Source: CAYRTV01 sp964505785
GTDB taxonomy: Bacteria; Acidobacteriota; Aminicenantia; Aminicenantales; Aminicenantaceae
Reading direction: 5' to 3'
Assembly: GCA_964505785.1 (NCBI GenBank)
Contig: CAZDJZ010000023.1
Coordinates: 1-38,353, forward strand
Length of the DNA stretch: 38,353 bases
The position numbers and the translations under genes are program-made. The notes under the pieces were generated by a model. It did no database searches. It was not told the origin of the DNA and saw only the letters and a list, made by a program, of their open reading frames with translations. Shown one piece after another: positions 16,399 to 24,204 of this stretch (positions within the stretch are counted from its first letter, which is position 1; each line of letters starts with the position of its first letter).

Positions 16399-16880
16399 CA
16401 TGTCATTCCCGGAACGAAGTGACGGGAATCTTAGAGTGCTTCGTCTCTTGGAACCGGATGCGTCTTATTCGGCGGGGCCGGTTGTGATCCTCACGGGCGG
16501 CTGGTGCAGGCCTCGGGATGACACACACATGTCATTCCCGGAACGAAGTGACGGGAATCTTAGAGTGCGTCATTTCTTAGAGTCGGTGGTGATTCATTCG
16601 GCGAAGCAGTCTACGATCCCCGTCGCCGCTCCGCAGCTTCGGGGATGACATATGAGGGGATAAGCGCGCCCTGGGCTGACAGAGTGTGTCATCCTGGGCG
16701 GTACCGTTTGTCATTCCCGGAACGAAGTGACGGGAATCTTAGAGTGCTTCGTCTCTTGGAACCGGATGCGTCTTATTCGGCGGGGCCGGTTGTGATCCTC
16801 ACGGGCGGCTGGACTGTTGAGGGGATGAACACGCCTTGGGATGACATGAAGGGCGGTCTGAGGCCGCTTGCAAGGACATG
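16399..16880. repeat. REP-like cluster with an exact 104-bp direct duplication
   Basis: No gene seen; open frames here are translations of the repeats. Elements 'TGTCATTCCCGGAACGAAGT' then 'GACGGGAATCTTAGAGTG' occur at 16401, 16531 and 16709. The stretch 16401-16504 recurs as 16709-16812 without any difference that I can see (hairpin plus 'CTTCGTCTCTTGGAACCGG' and 'GGCGGGGCCGGTTGTGATC'). A CCCC-arm element lies at 16610-16650. Confidence 0.8.
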
Positions 16881-16898
16881 AAAAAAAAGAGAAAACCC

Positions 16899-16926
16899 TT
16901 GACATAAGGGATTTGAAATTATAAAT
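16899..16926 (+). promoter_or_regulatory. Candidate sigma-70 promoter
   Basis: TTGACA at 16899-16904 matches the -35 consensus exactly. An AT-rich -10-like ATAAAT follows at 16921-16926 (16-bp spacer). It points to the gene starting at 16950, which would have a short leader. The -10 match is weak. Confidence 0.5.
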
Positions 16927-16949
16927 TTATGTAAAAGGGCAGGGCAAAA

Positions 16950-17765
16950 ATGTACAAAATGAACTTTAAAACGAAATTAACAGCTTATTCAGTGTTGGCC
17001 GCATTTCTTTTATTTCTCTATCCGGCGGCCGGAGCTGCGGCACAGCAGGAAGGCAGCCTGACCGGTTATGTATTTGCTGATGACGGAACAACGCCGGTCC
17101 AGGGAGCCGTTCTGCGGGTTGAAAATGTCAAAACCGGAGATACCTATCAAAGCGAGCCGTCTGATATACACGGCGCAGCAGCATTCGACAGCCTCGAAAG
17201 CGGGATTTACCGGATGGGCATTCAGACTGACGAAGGCGTTTTCGGCGGGGAAGGCCTGATGGGGATTAACGTTCCTGCCGGGGAAACCGCCAAGGTTTCA
17301 ATTGCATTGAACCGCTATTCAAAAAAAGAGGCCGAAGCCGTCAATGCCGTGTTATCCCAGGAGAGCGGTGAAGATGGAGCTGTAGGCCGTATTATTTCAT
17401 ATGATGCCGCCTCCGGCATGGCGGAAATCGAAATTATCGACGGATTTATCGAACCTGGTATGACTATCGAAATCCGGGGCAATGGGCAGACATTTGATCA
17501 AAAGGTCAAGACCATTATGAAGGACGGACGAAGTGTCATCCGCGCTCTTAACGGGGATGTGGTCCTGATCAATGTCAAGCAGGCGGTTACGCCGGGAATG
17601 CTGGCTTTTCTGAAGAAAGCCAAGCCCGGCTTTGCGCTTTTTACCACCCCCGCCGGCAAGATCAACGCCCTTGGCGTTGCGGTCATCGTGGCCGGCACCG
17701 CAGGGATTGTCTATACGGTTGTTAAGCTGACGGAAAAAGAGCCTGAAGCGTCGCCTTTTCGGTAA
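16950..17765 (+). CDS. Secreted carboxypeptidase-regulatory-like domain protein
   Basis: About 271 residues. A signal peptide is clear (KLTAYSVLAAFLLFLYPAAGAAAQQ). Then comes a carboxypeptidase regulatory-like/Cna-B-type beta-sandwich: 'GSLTGYVFADDGTTPVQGAVLRVENVKTG' to 'GIYRMGIQTDEG'. A second small beta-rich region (about 145-215) reads 'GRIISYDAASGMAEIEIIDGFIEPG' and 'SVIRALNGDVVLINV'. A hydrophobic stretch near the C-terminus (NALGVAVIVAGTAGIVYTVVKL) could be a membrane anchor. It is probably exported to the periplasm or surface; partner unknown. ATG 16950 or 16959 are both possible. It is a single gene between two repeat-rich gaps, with its own candidate promoter. Confidence 0.75.
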   Translation: MYKMNFKTKLTAYSVLAAFLLFLYPAAGAAAQQEGSLTGYVFADDGTTPVQGAVLRVENVKTGDTYQSEPSDIHGAAAFDSLESGIYRMGIQTDEGVFGGEGLMGINVPAGETAKVSIALNRYSKKEAEAVNAVLSQESGEDGAVGRIISYDAASGMAEIEIIDGFIEPGMTIEIRGNGQTFDQKVKTIMKDGRSVIRALNGDVVLINVKQAVTPGMLAFLKKAKPGFALFTTPAGKINALGVAVIVAGTAGIVYTVVKLTEKEPEASPFR

Positions 17766-17813
17766 AATCTTAGATCTCAAATCGAAAACCTTTCATATTA
17801 ATTAATTAAATGT

Positions 17814-17945
17814 CGTCCTGAGCTTAGCGAAGGACCTTAGACAGCCTCGCCGAATGAATCGGTACTGATTCATGAGACGAAACAGTCCTGTCATCCCGAG
17901 GAGTGCTGTTTGTCATTCCTTGGAACGGAGCGCCGCCGGAATCTC
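17814..17945. repeat. REP-like elements in the gap before the first regulator
   Basis: Holds 'TGTCGTCCTGAGCTTAGCG' then 'AAGGACCTTAGACAGCCTCG' followed by the CGCCGAATGAATCGG tail, and a second element 'TGTCATCCCGAGGAG' and 'TTGTCATTCCTTGGAACGG'. Same framework as the other clusters. Confidence 0.65.
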
Positions 17946-18014
17946 AGGGTGCATCGTGCTGCAATAATCTTTCTTAACAAAAAGTTTTTATATATCCTTT
18001 TCCATGATTATGAT

Positions 18015-18092
18015 ACACTAAATATGGCTAAAAGGCGCATAAGATAAGAAGCGGGAAGCGGGGCCGCAAAGCCTCGTCAAATAACTATATAG
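18015..18092 (+). ncRNA. Possible structured leader RNA before a terminator (class unknown)
   Basis: This short, non-coding stretch lies just before a strong terminator. It contains GGC near 18030 and 'GGGGCCGCAAAGCCTCGTC' at 18059-18077. The GCAAAGCC string recalls the conserved core of cyclic-di-GMP-I (GEMM) aptamers. However, I cannot fold a GNRA-capped P2 stem or the second aptamer stem here. I list it as a candidate structured RNA or attenuator only. Confidence 0.25.
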
Positions 18093-18130
18093 GCCCGTTC
18101 CGGTATTATTCCGGGACGGGCTTTTTTTTT
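18093..18130 (+). terminator. Rho-independent terminator
   Basis: An 11-bp stem GCCCGTTCCGG (18093-18103) pairs with CCGGGACGGGC (18111-18121), with one G-T pair and loop TATTATT, followed by nine T's. It would end transcription from the 16950 gene, or act as an attenuator for the regulator downstream. Confidence 0.9.
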
Positions 18131-18262
18131 GGGGTCAATGGAGGATATTTTTTTATTATAGGCACAGCATGACGGACACTGCTGAGGGAATGACTGCTCT
18201 GTTATCCGGATGTCTGCTTCGGCAGGCCGTTAGGATCTTGTGATGCTTCGTCTTGACGAATC

Positions 18263-18318
18263 TGTGGAAGAAAAGTCTTGTAATTCCGGTCATAATACGT
18301 TAAAAAATAAAAAGAATT
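18263..18318 (+). promoter_or_regulatory. Conserved promoter element A upstream of regulator 1
   Basis: TGTGGAAGAAAA, then -35 TTGTAA (18278-18283), a 17-bp spacer containing GGTCATAATACG, and -10-like TAAAAA (18301-18306), ending at AGAATT. The same element, with the same 17-bp spacing, lies before the paralogues at 24205 and 28062, while the surrounding DNA is different. GGTCATA in the spacer may be an operator. Confidence 0.7.
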
Positions 18319-18402
18319 TTATTGTAAGGAATACGGGGTAGAATGATGACGGATGGTGGGATCAAATGATGTCAGCCGAATTTATGCAGGGCAGTATTCT
18401 AT

Positions 18403-19710
18403 ATGAGCAAAACGAAGAAGAAAAATGATCTGCTGTCCTCGTGGAAAGAAATTGCCTCCTACCTGGATTGCGATGTCCGCACAGCGCATAGGTGGGAGAA
18501 GGAATACGCCCTGCCGGTTCACCGGCTGGGCAAAGGCTCCCGCGCACGGGTTTTCGCTTATGAGCATGAACTGGAAGCCTGGCTGAGGAGGAAGGCTGAG
18601 AGCGGGCCTGCACAAAAAAGCACCAGCCTCTTATTCGCGACTTTGATTGCAGCCGCCATCATTCTTATTTTAGGCGGAACCGGGGTTTTTATTTACCAGT
18701 CTTTTATATTCGACCGGACGCCGTATGATTTTAATATCGAGAATTTGGAATTGATTATTCTCAATAAGGATGGCCGGGAGCTTTGGCGCCATGATTTTTA
18801 TTTGAATACAAATCTGGATAAAAATTATTACAAAGAAAGGTTCCAAGAAAGGACTGTTGTCGGCCAGAGGGTCAATCTGCCCGCGATACAATTTAAAGAC
18901 ATCAACCAGGATGGCCGTATAGAAGTTTTGTTTCCCATTGTAAACGAACCGGACGGGCGGTTTTTTTGTTTCTCAGATAAGGGGGATATATTGTGGCGGA
19001 TTCAAAGCGGGAGGGAAATGACGTTTGGATCTAAAATATACGGCGGCCGTTACAGAACGAACCGCTTCCGCACGGTGGATTTGGATGGGGACGGCTTCCT
19101 GGAAATCGTCATGTGTTCTGATCACAGCTTTGAATTTCCGACACAAATGCTGGTGGTTAACCATCAAGGTGAAATTTTAAATGAATATTGGCACTCCGGC
19201 CGGATTCACGATATTTATTTTTATGATGTCAATAAGGACAACCGGCTGGATATAATTATCGGAGGGGTCAATAATCAATTCGATGCGCCTTTTATCGCGG
19301 TTTTCGATCAGGATAATATTTCCGGGGCATCGCCTAATACGGGGGAGTACGCTTGTCCGGCTTTGGAGCCCGGATCGGAAAAATATTACATCCGGCTGCC
19401 GTTAACGGAAACGGCGCTGATTGATGAAGTTCATGAGGTTCTCGGATATTTACGTTTAATAAGTGAGCAGGTTTTTGCTTTTCGCACATATCCCACTTCC
19501 CTCTTATACCGGTTTAACAGCCGGTTCCGGCTGCTGGAAATCCGGGATTCACATACCTTCGAGAAGCTTTTCAGAAAGGCGAAAGAACAAGGACGTATCG
19601 GCGATATCATGCGGCAGGATTATGTCAGCAGCCTGAAAGGCCGGGTCCTCTGGCACGATGGTGAAAAATGGGCGGCCGAACCGGCCATGCGGAACGATTG
19701 GGATAACTAA
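18403..19710 (+). CDS. Membrane-bound HTH regulator with external FG-GAP-like domain, paralogue 1
   Basis: A one-component transmembrane regulator with ToxR/CadC-like topology. Residues 8-62 form a MerR/excisionase-like helix-turn-helix of a kind common in Acidobacteriota ('LLSSWKEIASYLDCDVRTAHRWEKEYALPVHRL ... FAYEHELEAWL'). A single TM lies at about 75-98 (LLFATLIAAAIILILGG). The external part has three DxNxDG-type acidic loops: 'KDINQDGRIEVLF' (about 162), 'DLDGDGFLEIVM' (about 226) and 'DVNKDNRLDIIIGG' (about 274), as in VCBS/FG-GAP propellers that bind calcium or sugars. Signal and target are unknown. Codons 22-66 are identical at the DNA level to paralogue 2. It is followed 350 bp later by a secreted SBBP protein gene, a plausible target. 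Confidence 0.85.
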   Translation: MSKTKKKNDLLSSWKEIASYLDCDVRTAHRWEKEYALPVHRLGKGSRARVFAYEHELEAWLRRKAESGPAQKSTSLLFATLIAAAIILILGGTGVFIYQSFIFDRTPYDFNIENLELIILNKDGRELWRHDFYLNTNLDKNYYKERFQERTVVGQRVNLPAIQFKDINQDGRIEVLFPIVNEPDGRFFCFSDKGDILWRIQSGREMTFGSKIYGGRYRTNRFRTVDLDGDGFLEIVMCSDHSFEFPTQMLVVNHQGEILNEYWHSGRIHDIYFYDVNKDNRLDIIIGGVNNQFDAPFIAVFDQDNISGASPNTGEYACPALEPGSEKYYIRLPLTETALIDEVHEVLGYLRLISEQVFAFRTYPTSLLYRFNSRFRLLEIRDSHTFEKLFRKAKEQGRIGDIMRQDYVSSLKGRVLWHDGEKWAAEPAMRNDWDN

Positions 19711-19933
19711 ATCAAAAATCAACTTCCTGTCAAATGCATTTAGTCTGATGCCTATGTTTGCATTTTTTTTATTCTGGCCGCCAGAGCGCCAGGCAAATCA
19801 CGACAGAGAAGCCGCTTCCCGCGGCTAGGACAGCAGCATATTATCTTGTTTTTGCTTCGCAGGATGGCATAGAAAATTGTTTTAAATAATAAGAAGAGCA
19901 CGGAAATGAGAAAGATGTACCCTCGGTTTAGTA
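19711..19933. other. Gap with short hairpin
   Basis: No gene seen. A perfect 6-bp stem AGCCGC/GCGGCT (19810-19815 with 19821-19826, loop TTCCC) lies here without a T-run, so it is not an obvious terminator. One and a half ATCAAAA heptamers directly follow the regulator's stop. Confidence 0.5.
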
Positions 19934-19973
19934 TGACAAATAGTGACAGAACCTGACATTTGCTGACATAAGC
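19934..19973 (+). promoter_or_regulatory. Four TGACA boxes at exact 10-bp spacing (operator candidate)
   Basis: TGACA starts at 19934, 19944, 19954 and 19964, placing the four boxes on one helical face. The array lies about 90 bp upstream of the secreted-protein gene at 20061. A diverged copy with the same spacing precedes the deleted gene copy at 26059, so the array is conserved with this gene. A role as the binding site of the neighbouring HTH regulator is inference. Confidence 0.6.
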
Positions 19974-20060
19974 GTTTTTTCTCTTGATGATCTTAGATGA
20001 TTTTTTTATTTTACCTTAGTGAGCGGGGAGGTCCGGTTGGATACATAAAAAGGAGTAGCT

Positions 20061-23000
20061 ATGCGCAAATTGTTCGTAACTATTGTCATTCTCTTCACAA
20101 TCACCTCTCTGCCCGGGATAATGGCGGAAAAGCAAAAAATTCATGCAGGCAAGCCGGGCACTGTATATAAGGCGGCGCCTTTTGGAAAAATTCCGCTTTA
20201 TTTTATTCCCAACCATGGCCGGTTTAGAGGCCAAGCAGAATTTTATGCGAGAACACCTGGATATACTCTTTGGATGACCAAAACAGGCTTAGTGTTTGAC
20301 AGTATACGGCAAGGTACATTTGAAGGGGAATTCCCAAAAACCGGAGTGCGAAAGCAAAACGCACAATCACCCGGTGATTTTGACCGGGAAGTTATCCGAT
20401 TGCTGTTCCTGAATGCGGATCCGGATCCTGATATGAAAGCATTGAAGGGGACCGGTTATAAAGTTAATTATTTCAAAGGTAAGAACCCGTCTCATTGGAA
20501 GACCGGGCTCCAGGCCTCGCAGGCTGTCCTTTATGACAACCTTTATCCGGGGATCGACTTAAAGGTTTATGGAAAACAGGACGAAATCGAATATGACTGG
20601 GAAATTGCGCCGGGACATGACCCAAAGCGAATCAAGTTTAAAATAGAGGGATGTAATAACGCCCGCATCGATGCAGACGGAAATATTGTTTTGCAGACAC
20701 GGTATGGAGATATCATCCATCAAAAGCCTTATGCTTATCAAATAATAGAAGGAAAGACCATACCTGTTGCAGCTGATTTTTTTAAAACAGATGACCAGGT
20801 CTTCAGCTTTAAGCTCTCCGCCTACAATCCAAATTATGCCTTAATTATCGATCCCCTAGTGGCATTGGAATATTCCACATATCTGGGCGGCAGTGTGTAT
20901 ACTGATGTTGCGTATGGGATTGCGGTTGACACGGATGGCTGCGCCTATGTGACAGGAGAAACATTCTGTTCGGATTTTCCCATTGTCAATGCGTTCCAAG
21001 CGGAACAACCGGCATTTCGCAGCGCTTTCGTCACAAAATTTTCTGCTGACGGACAAGAGCTGGTTTATTCGACCTACTTAGGAGGGAGCTCTATGAATGT
21101 TGGTCATGGCATTGCTGTTGATAAAGATGGATGCGTGTATGTGGCCGGGAATACGGAGAGCAATGATTTTCCAATAAAAAAGCCATTTCAATCCGTTAAA
21201 GCCGGAGGTGTTGACTTATTTATGACAAAACTGACAGCCGATGGACAGAATCTTGTGTATTCGACATTTCTAGGCGGCGGCAATGATGACTATCAATGGG
21301 GCGGCATAGCACTGGACAGCAGCGGATGCCTGTATATAACAGGCGCCACGAAAAGTCCTGACTTTCCCTTATCCGATCCAATTCAAACAAGCAAGTCCGG
21401 GGGCACAGATGCATTTGTCGTAAAGCTTGCGGCCGACGGCATGCATCTCGGATATGCGACCTATTTAGGTGGAAACAGATTTGACTATGGTAAAGGAATT
21501 GCTGTTGATGCCGGCGGCTGCGCTTATGTAACCGGTCAAACATTGAGCGAAGATTTCCCTGTGCGTAGTGCAATGCAGACAAATATCGCTGGAGATTCGG
21601 ATGCCTTTGCAGTCAAATTTTCCAAGGAGGGCCATGAACTTATTTACGCGACATATTTGGGCGGCATGCGGGAAGATCAAGGTTTTGCCGTTACAGTCAG
21701 TCCGGAAGGCGAGGCATATGTCACAGGCAGAACGGAGAGTTATGATTTTCCTGTTGTGAACGCATTTCAGGATTCGAAGGCGGGAGGAGTGGATGCCTTC
21801 GTAACGAAATTTGCTGCAGATGGACAATCTCTTGATTTTTCTTCTTATTTAGGCGGAAGTTCCTATGATTTCGGACGCTGTATCACTGTTAACACCGCCG
21901 GTCATATCTATGTGAGTGGCGATACACACAGTCTTGATTTCCCTGTTAGTGATCCTGTCCAGGGAGATTTAGCGGGATCAACGGATATTTTTGTGACCAA
22001 GCTTGAAGCCGATGGCAAAGGGATATTTAAATCGACTTTTTTAGGAGGAAGCGACTTTGATTGGGGGATGGGTATGGCGGTTGACGGCAGCGGAAGCGCT
22101 TATTTAACCGGTTCGGTTTGGAGTTCGGATTTTCCTGTTAAAAATGCTTTTCAACCGAATTTTGCAGGGGGTGATGATGCTTTTGTTGCGAAATTGTATT
22201 TTTTCCCGGAGGTTTGTCCCTTTAAGCTTATTTCCCCATCCGACGGAGCCCTTAGCCGGAACATCGACATTGACTTGGACTGGGAAGATGCGCCGTACGC
22301 AGCGTCCTATGATGTGTATTTAGGCACCGTATATCCGCCGCCTTTTTATGATACAGTTAAAAACAGTATCTATGATCCCGGACTATTGGAATACAAGCGA
22401 ACGTATTATTGGAAAATCAAAGCCACAAATGCCGCAACATCTTATGAATCAAATATATGGTCTTTTAAGACGATTCCGCCTCCTTTTATATCGATTGAAG
22501 GAAAGGTGATTCATAATGGGACCGGGCTGGCAGAGGTTACATTGACCGGACTGCCGTCTACACCCAAATCCAGCGGAACCGGATATTACATGGATACCGT
22601 GGAGTTCGGCTGGTCAGGGACTGTGACCCCGGTTTTATCCGGATATGCCTTTAATCCGGATTCGCGTCAATACACAACTGTCAAGACAGAGCAAACCGGA
22701 CAGGATTACCAGGCATCGCTTATTTTTATTACCGTCTCCGGAAAGATCTTATCCGGCAATAACGGGCTGAAGGGGGTCACAATGAAGGGTCTGCCGGAGG
22801 CACCGTCATCAGCCGACGATGGATTTTACAGTGATGCGGTCCTGTTCGGATGGTCGGGAACAGTCATACCGTTTAAAGCAGGTTATCGATTTACGCCGGC
22901 CTCACGCAGCTATGTGGAGGTTACAACCGGAAAAACGCAGCAGAATTATCATGCGGAAGCTTTAGTGTCTGTATCCGGGTGTGTTAAGGATGGAACCGGG

Positions 23001-23942
23001 CCTCTTGAAGGGGTGGTGCTGGATGGTCTGTCCGGCAATCCTCACACGGGAGAAGATGGTTATTATTTTCAATATATAGAAAAAGGATGGTCCGGAGTGG
23101 CGACGCCGGTTTTAAGCGGATATGTTTTTACCCCCGCAGACCGAAAATATATTAATGTGCAGTCTGATATGCGTGGAGAGGATTATTCCGCAGACGAGGA
23201 TGCGGATGTCCTTGGAATATCCGGAAAAGTAACGGAAAAAAACGTACCGCTTGCAAATGTTTTGCTGAACGGCCTTCCGTTAAACCCGGTAACCAATGAG
23301 GACGGGCTTTATGTCACCGCCATCCACAGCGGCTGGTCGGGAACTGTGGTCCCGTCCGCATCCGGATACCGTTTCAATCCGGGTACCCGTAATTACGAAG
23401 AGGTCACTCGCGAGCTCACCGGACAGGACTACTTGGCTGCGGCGGATAGCCGGGTAAGGGCTGTTTCCGGAACAGTTATGACTCCGGAGGGGGCTGCGCT
23501 GGCGGATATGCCGTTGAATGGCCTGCCGCATAACCCTATGACCAATCCTTCTGGATTTTACCTGGATACGGTACCGCTGGGCTGGAGCGGGACGGTTTCC
23601 ATTCCTCTGTGGAACTATGACGTCACTCCATCAGAAGCATATATCAAAAACATTTCCGGAGATCAAAGCCGTAACTTTACAGCAGTACGGGCCTATATTG
23701 AGATTTCAGGGAGGATAACGGTGCAGGGGACCGGCATAGCGGATGTTGTGCTTAAGGGACTGCCCGGCAATACAAAAACAGGGGAGGACGGCACATACTC
23801 CGGAATTCTCGATGCCGGATGGAGTGGAGAAGTTGTCCCGGTTTTGAGTGGATACATCTTTGTTCCGCAATTGCGAACGTATCAACAGGTAACTGCGGAT
23901 AAAAAAAGAGAAGACTACCAGGGCCATTCAGTGCATAAATAA
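20061..23942 (+). CDS. Giant secreted SBBP-propeller/Ig-like repeat protein, copy 1
   Basis: A surface or secreted protein of 1293 residues. A signal peptide (KLFVTIVILFTITSLPGIMA) is followed by an N-terminal domain typical of SBBP proteins ('FIPNHGRFRGQAEFYARTPGY ... GIDLKVYG ... EYDWEIAPG'). Seven SBBP beta-propeller blades span about 270-715, each with 'YSTYLGG ... GIAVDxxGCxYVTG ... DFP ... FVTKF'. An FN3-like domain (about 718-805) and then six tandem repeats of about 80 residues (about 810-1293) follow. Each repeat carries 'GLP' and 'GWSGTVxPxxxGYxFxPxxRxY' and ends in a Q-x-Y-like motif. There is no LPXTG, type IX tail or PEP-CTERM at the end (it stops at HSVHK). AAGGAG lies before ATG 20061. 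Probable adhesin or extracellular binding protein, function unproven. Expression may depend on the regulator upstream. Confidence 0.88.
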   Translation: MRKLFVTIVILFTITSLPGIMAEKQKIHAGKPGTVYKAAPFGKIPLYFIPNHGRFRGQAEFYARTPGYTLWMTKTGLVFDSIRQGTFEGEFPKTGVRKQNAQSPGDFDREVIRLLFLNADPDPDMKALKGTGYKVNYFKGKNPSHWKTGLQASQAVLYDNLYPGIDLKVYGKQDEIEYDWEIAPGHDPKRIKFKIEGCNNARIDADGNIVLQTRYGDIIHQKPYAYQIIEGKTIPVAADFFKTDDQVFSFKLSAYNPNYALIIDPLVALEYSTYLGGSVYTDVAYGIAVDTDGCAYVTGETFCSDFPIVNAFQAEQPAFRSAFVTKFSADGQELVYSTYLGGSSMNVGHGIAVDKDGCVYVAGNTESNDFPIKKPFQSVKAGGVDLFMTKLTADGQNLVYSTFLGGGNDDYQWGGIALDSSGCLYITGATKSPDFPLSDPIQTSKSGGTDAFVVKLAADGMHLGYATYLGGNRFDYGKGIAVDAGGCAYVTGQTLSEDFPVRSAMQTNIAGDSDAFAVKFSKEGHELIYATYLGGMREDQGFAVTVSPEGEAYVTGRTESYDFPVVNAFQDSKAGGVDAFVTKFAADGQSLDFSSYLGGSSYDFGRCITVNTAGHIYVSGDTHSLDFPVSDPVQGDLAGSTDIFVTKLEADGKGIFKSTFLGGSDFDWGMGMAVDGSGSAYLTGSVWSSDFPVKNAFQPNFAGGDDAFVAKLYFFPEVCPFKLISPSDGALSRNIDIDLDWEDAPYAASYDVYLGTVYPPPFYDTVKNSIYDPGLLEYKRTYYWKIKATNAATSYESNIWSFKTIPPPFISIEGKVIHNGTGLAEVTLTGLPSTPKSSGTGYYMDTVEFGWSGTVTPVLSGYAFNPDSRQYTTVKTEQTGQDYQASLIFITVSGKILSGNNGLKGVTMKGLPEAPSSADDGFYSDAVLFGWSGTVIPFKAGYRFTPASRSYVEVTTGKTQQNYHAEALVSVSGCVKDGTGPLEGVVLDGLSGNPHTGEDGYYFQYIEKGWSGVATPVLSGYVFTPADRKYINVQSDMRGEDYSADEDADVLGISGKVTEKNVPLANVLLNGLPLNPVTNEDGLYVTAIHSGWSGTVVPSASGYRFNPGTRNYEEVTRELTGQDYLAAADSRVRAVSGTVMTPEGAALADMPLNGLPHNPMTNPSGFYLDTVPLGWSGTVSIPLWNYDVTPSEAYIKNISGDQSRNFTAVRAYIEISGRITVQGTGIADVVLKGLPGNTKTGEDGTYSGILDAGWSGEVVPVLSGYIFVPQLRTYQQVTADKKREDYQGHSVHK

Positions 23943-24069
23943 AATACGAGGCACTATGGAAACAACAATATAAGACATCAAATGAAATTAGGCTATGCAG
24001 CGATTGATCCAATCTGCATCCAGTACATCAGTTTTTACGGCTTCATGCTTTTATCCGGGAAATGACAGC

Positions 24070-24123
24070 CGTGGAAGAAAACATTGAAATTTCGGTCATA
24101 TTACGTTACAAATTAAGAGAATT
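24070..24123 (+). promoter_or_regulatory. Conserved promoter element B upstream of regulator 2
   Basis: CGTGGAAGAAAA, then -35 TTGAAA (24084-24089), a 17-bp spacer containing CGGTCATATTACGT, and -10 TACAAA (24107-24112), ending at AGAATT. It corresponds base for base in layout with elements A and C. The remaining 23943-24069 shows nothing recognisable. Confidence 0.7.
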
Positions 24124-24204
24124 TTTCTCAAAGAGTGTGAAGGCGGCTGATTATGGGCGGTGGTGAAAAAGAGTCAGTAAGAGCTGAATCTGGTTCAAAA
24201 GCAT

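Noticed and set aside
16340..16881. Small ORFs encoding repeated 'MSFPERSDGNLRVLRLLEP' peptides
   Set aside because: They are translations of the REP-like elements and the 104-bp duplication; the same peptide appears wherever the repeat is in frame, and no ribosome site is seen.
19860..19885. Sigma-54 promoter before the first secreted gene (TGGCATAGAAAATTG)
   Set aside because: The spacing between the two boxes is one base too long and the -12 GC is absent.
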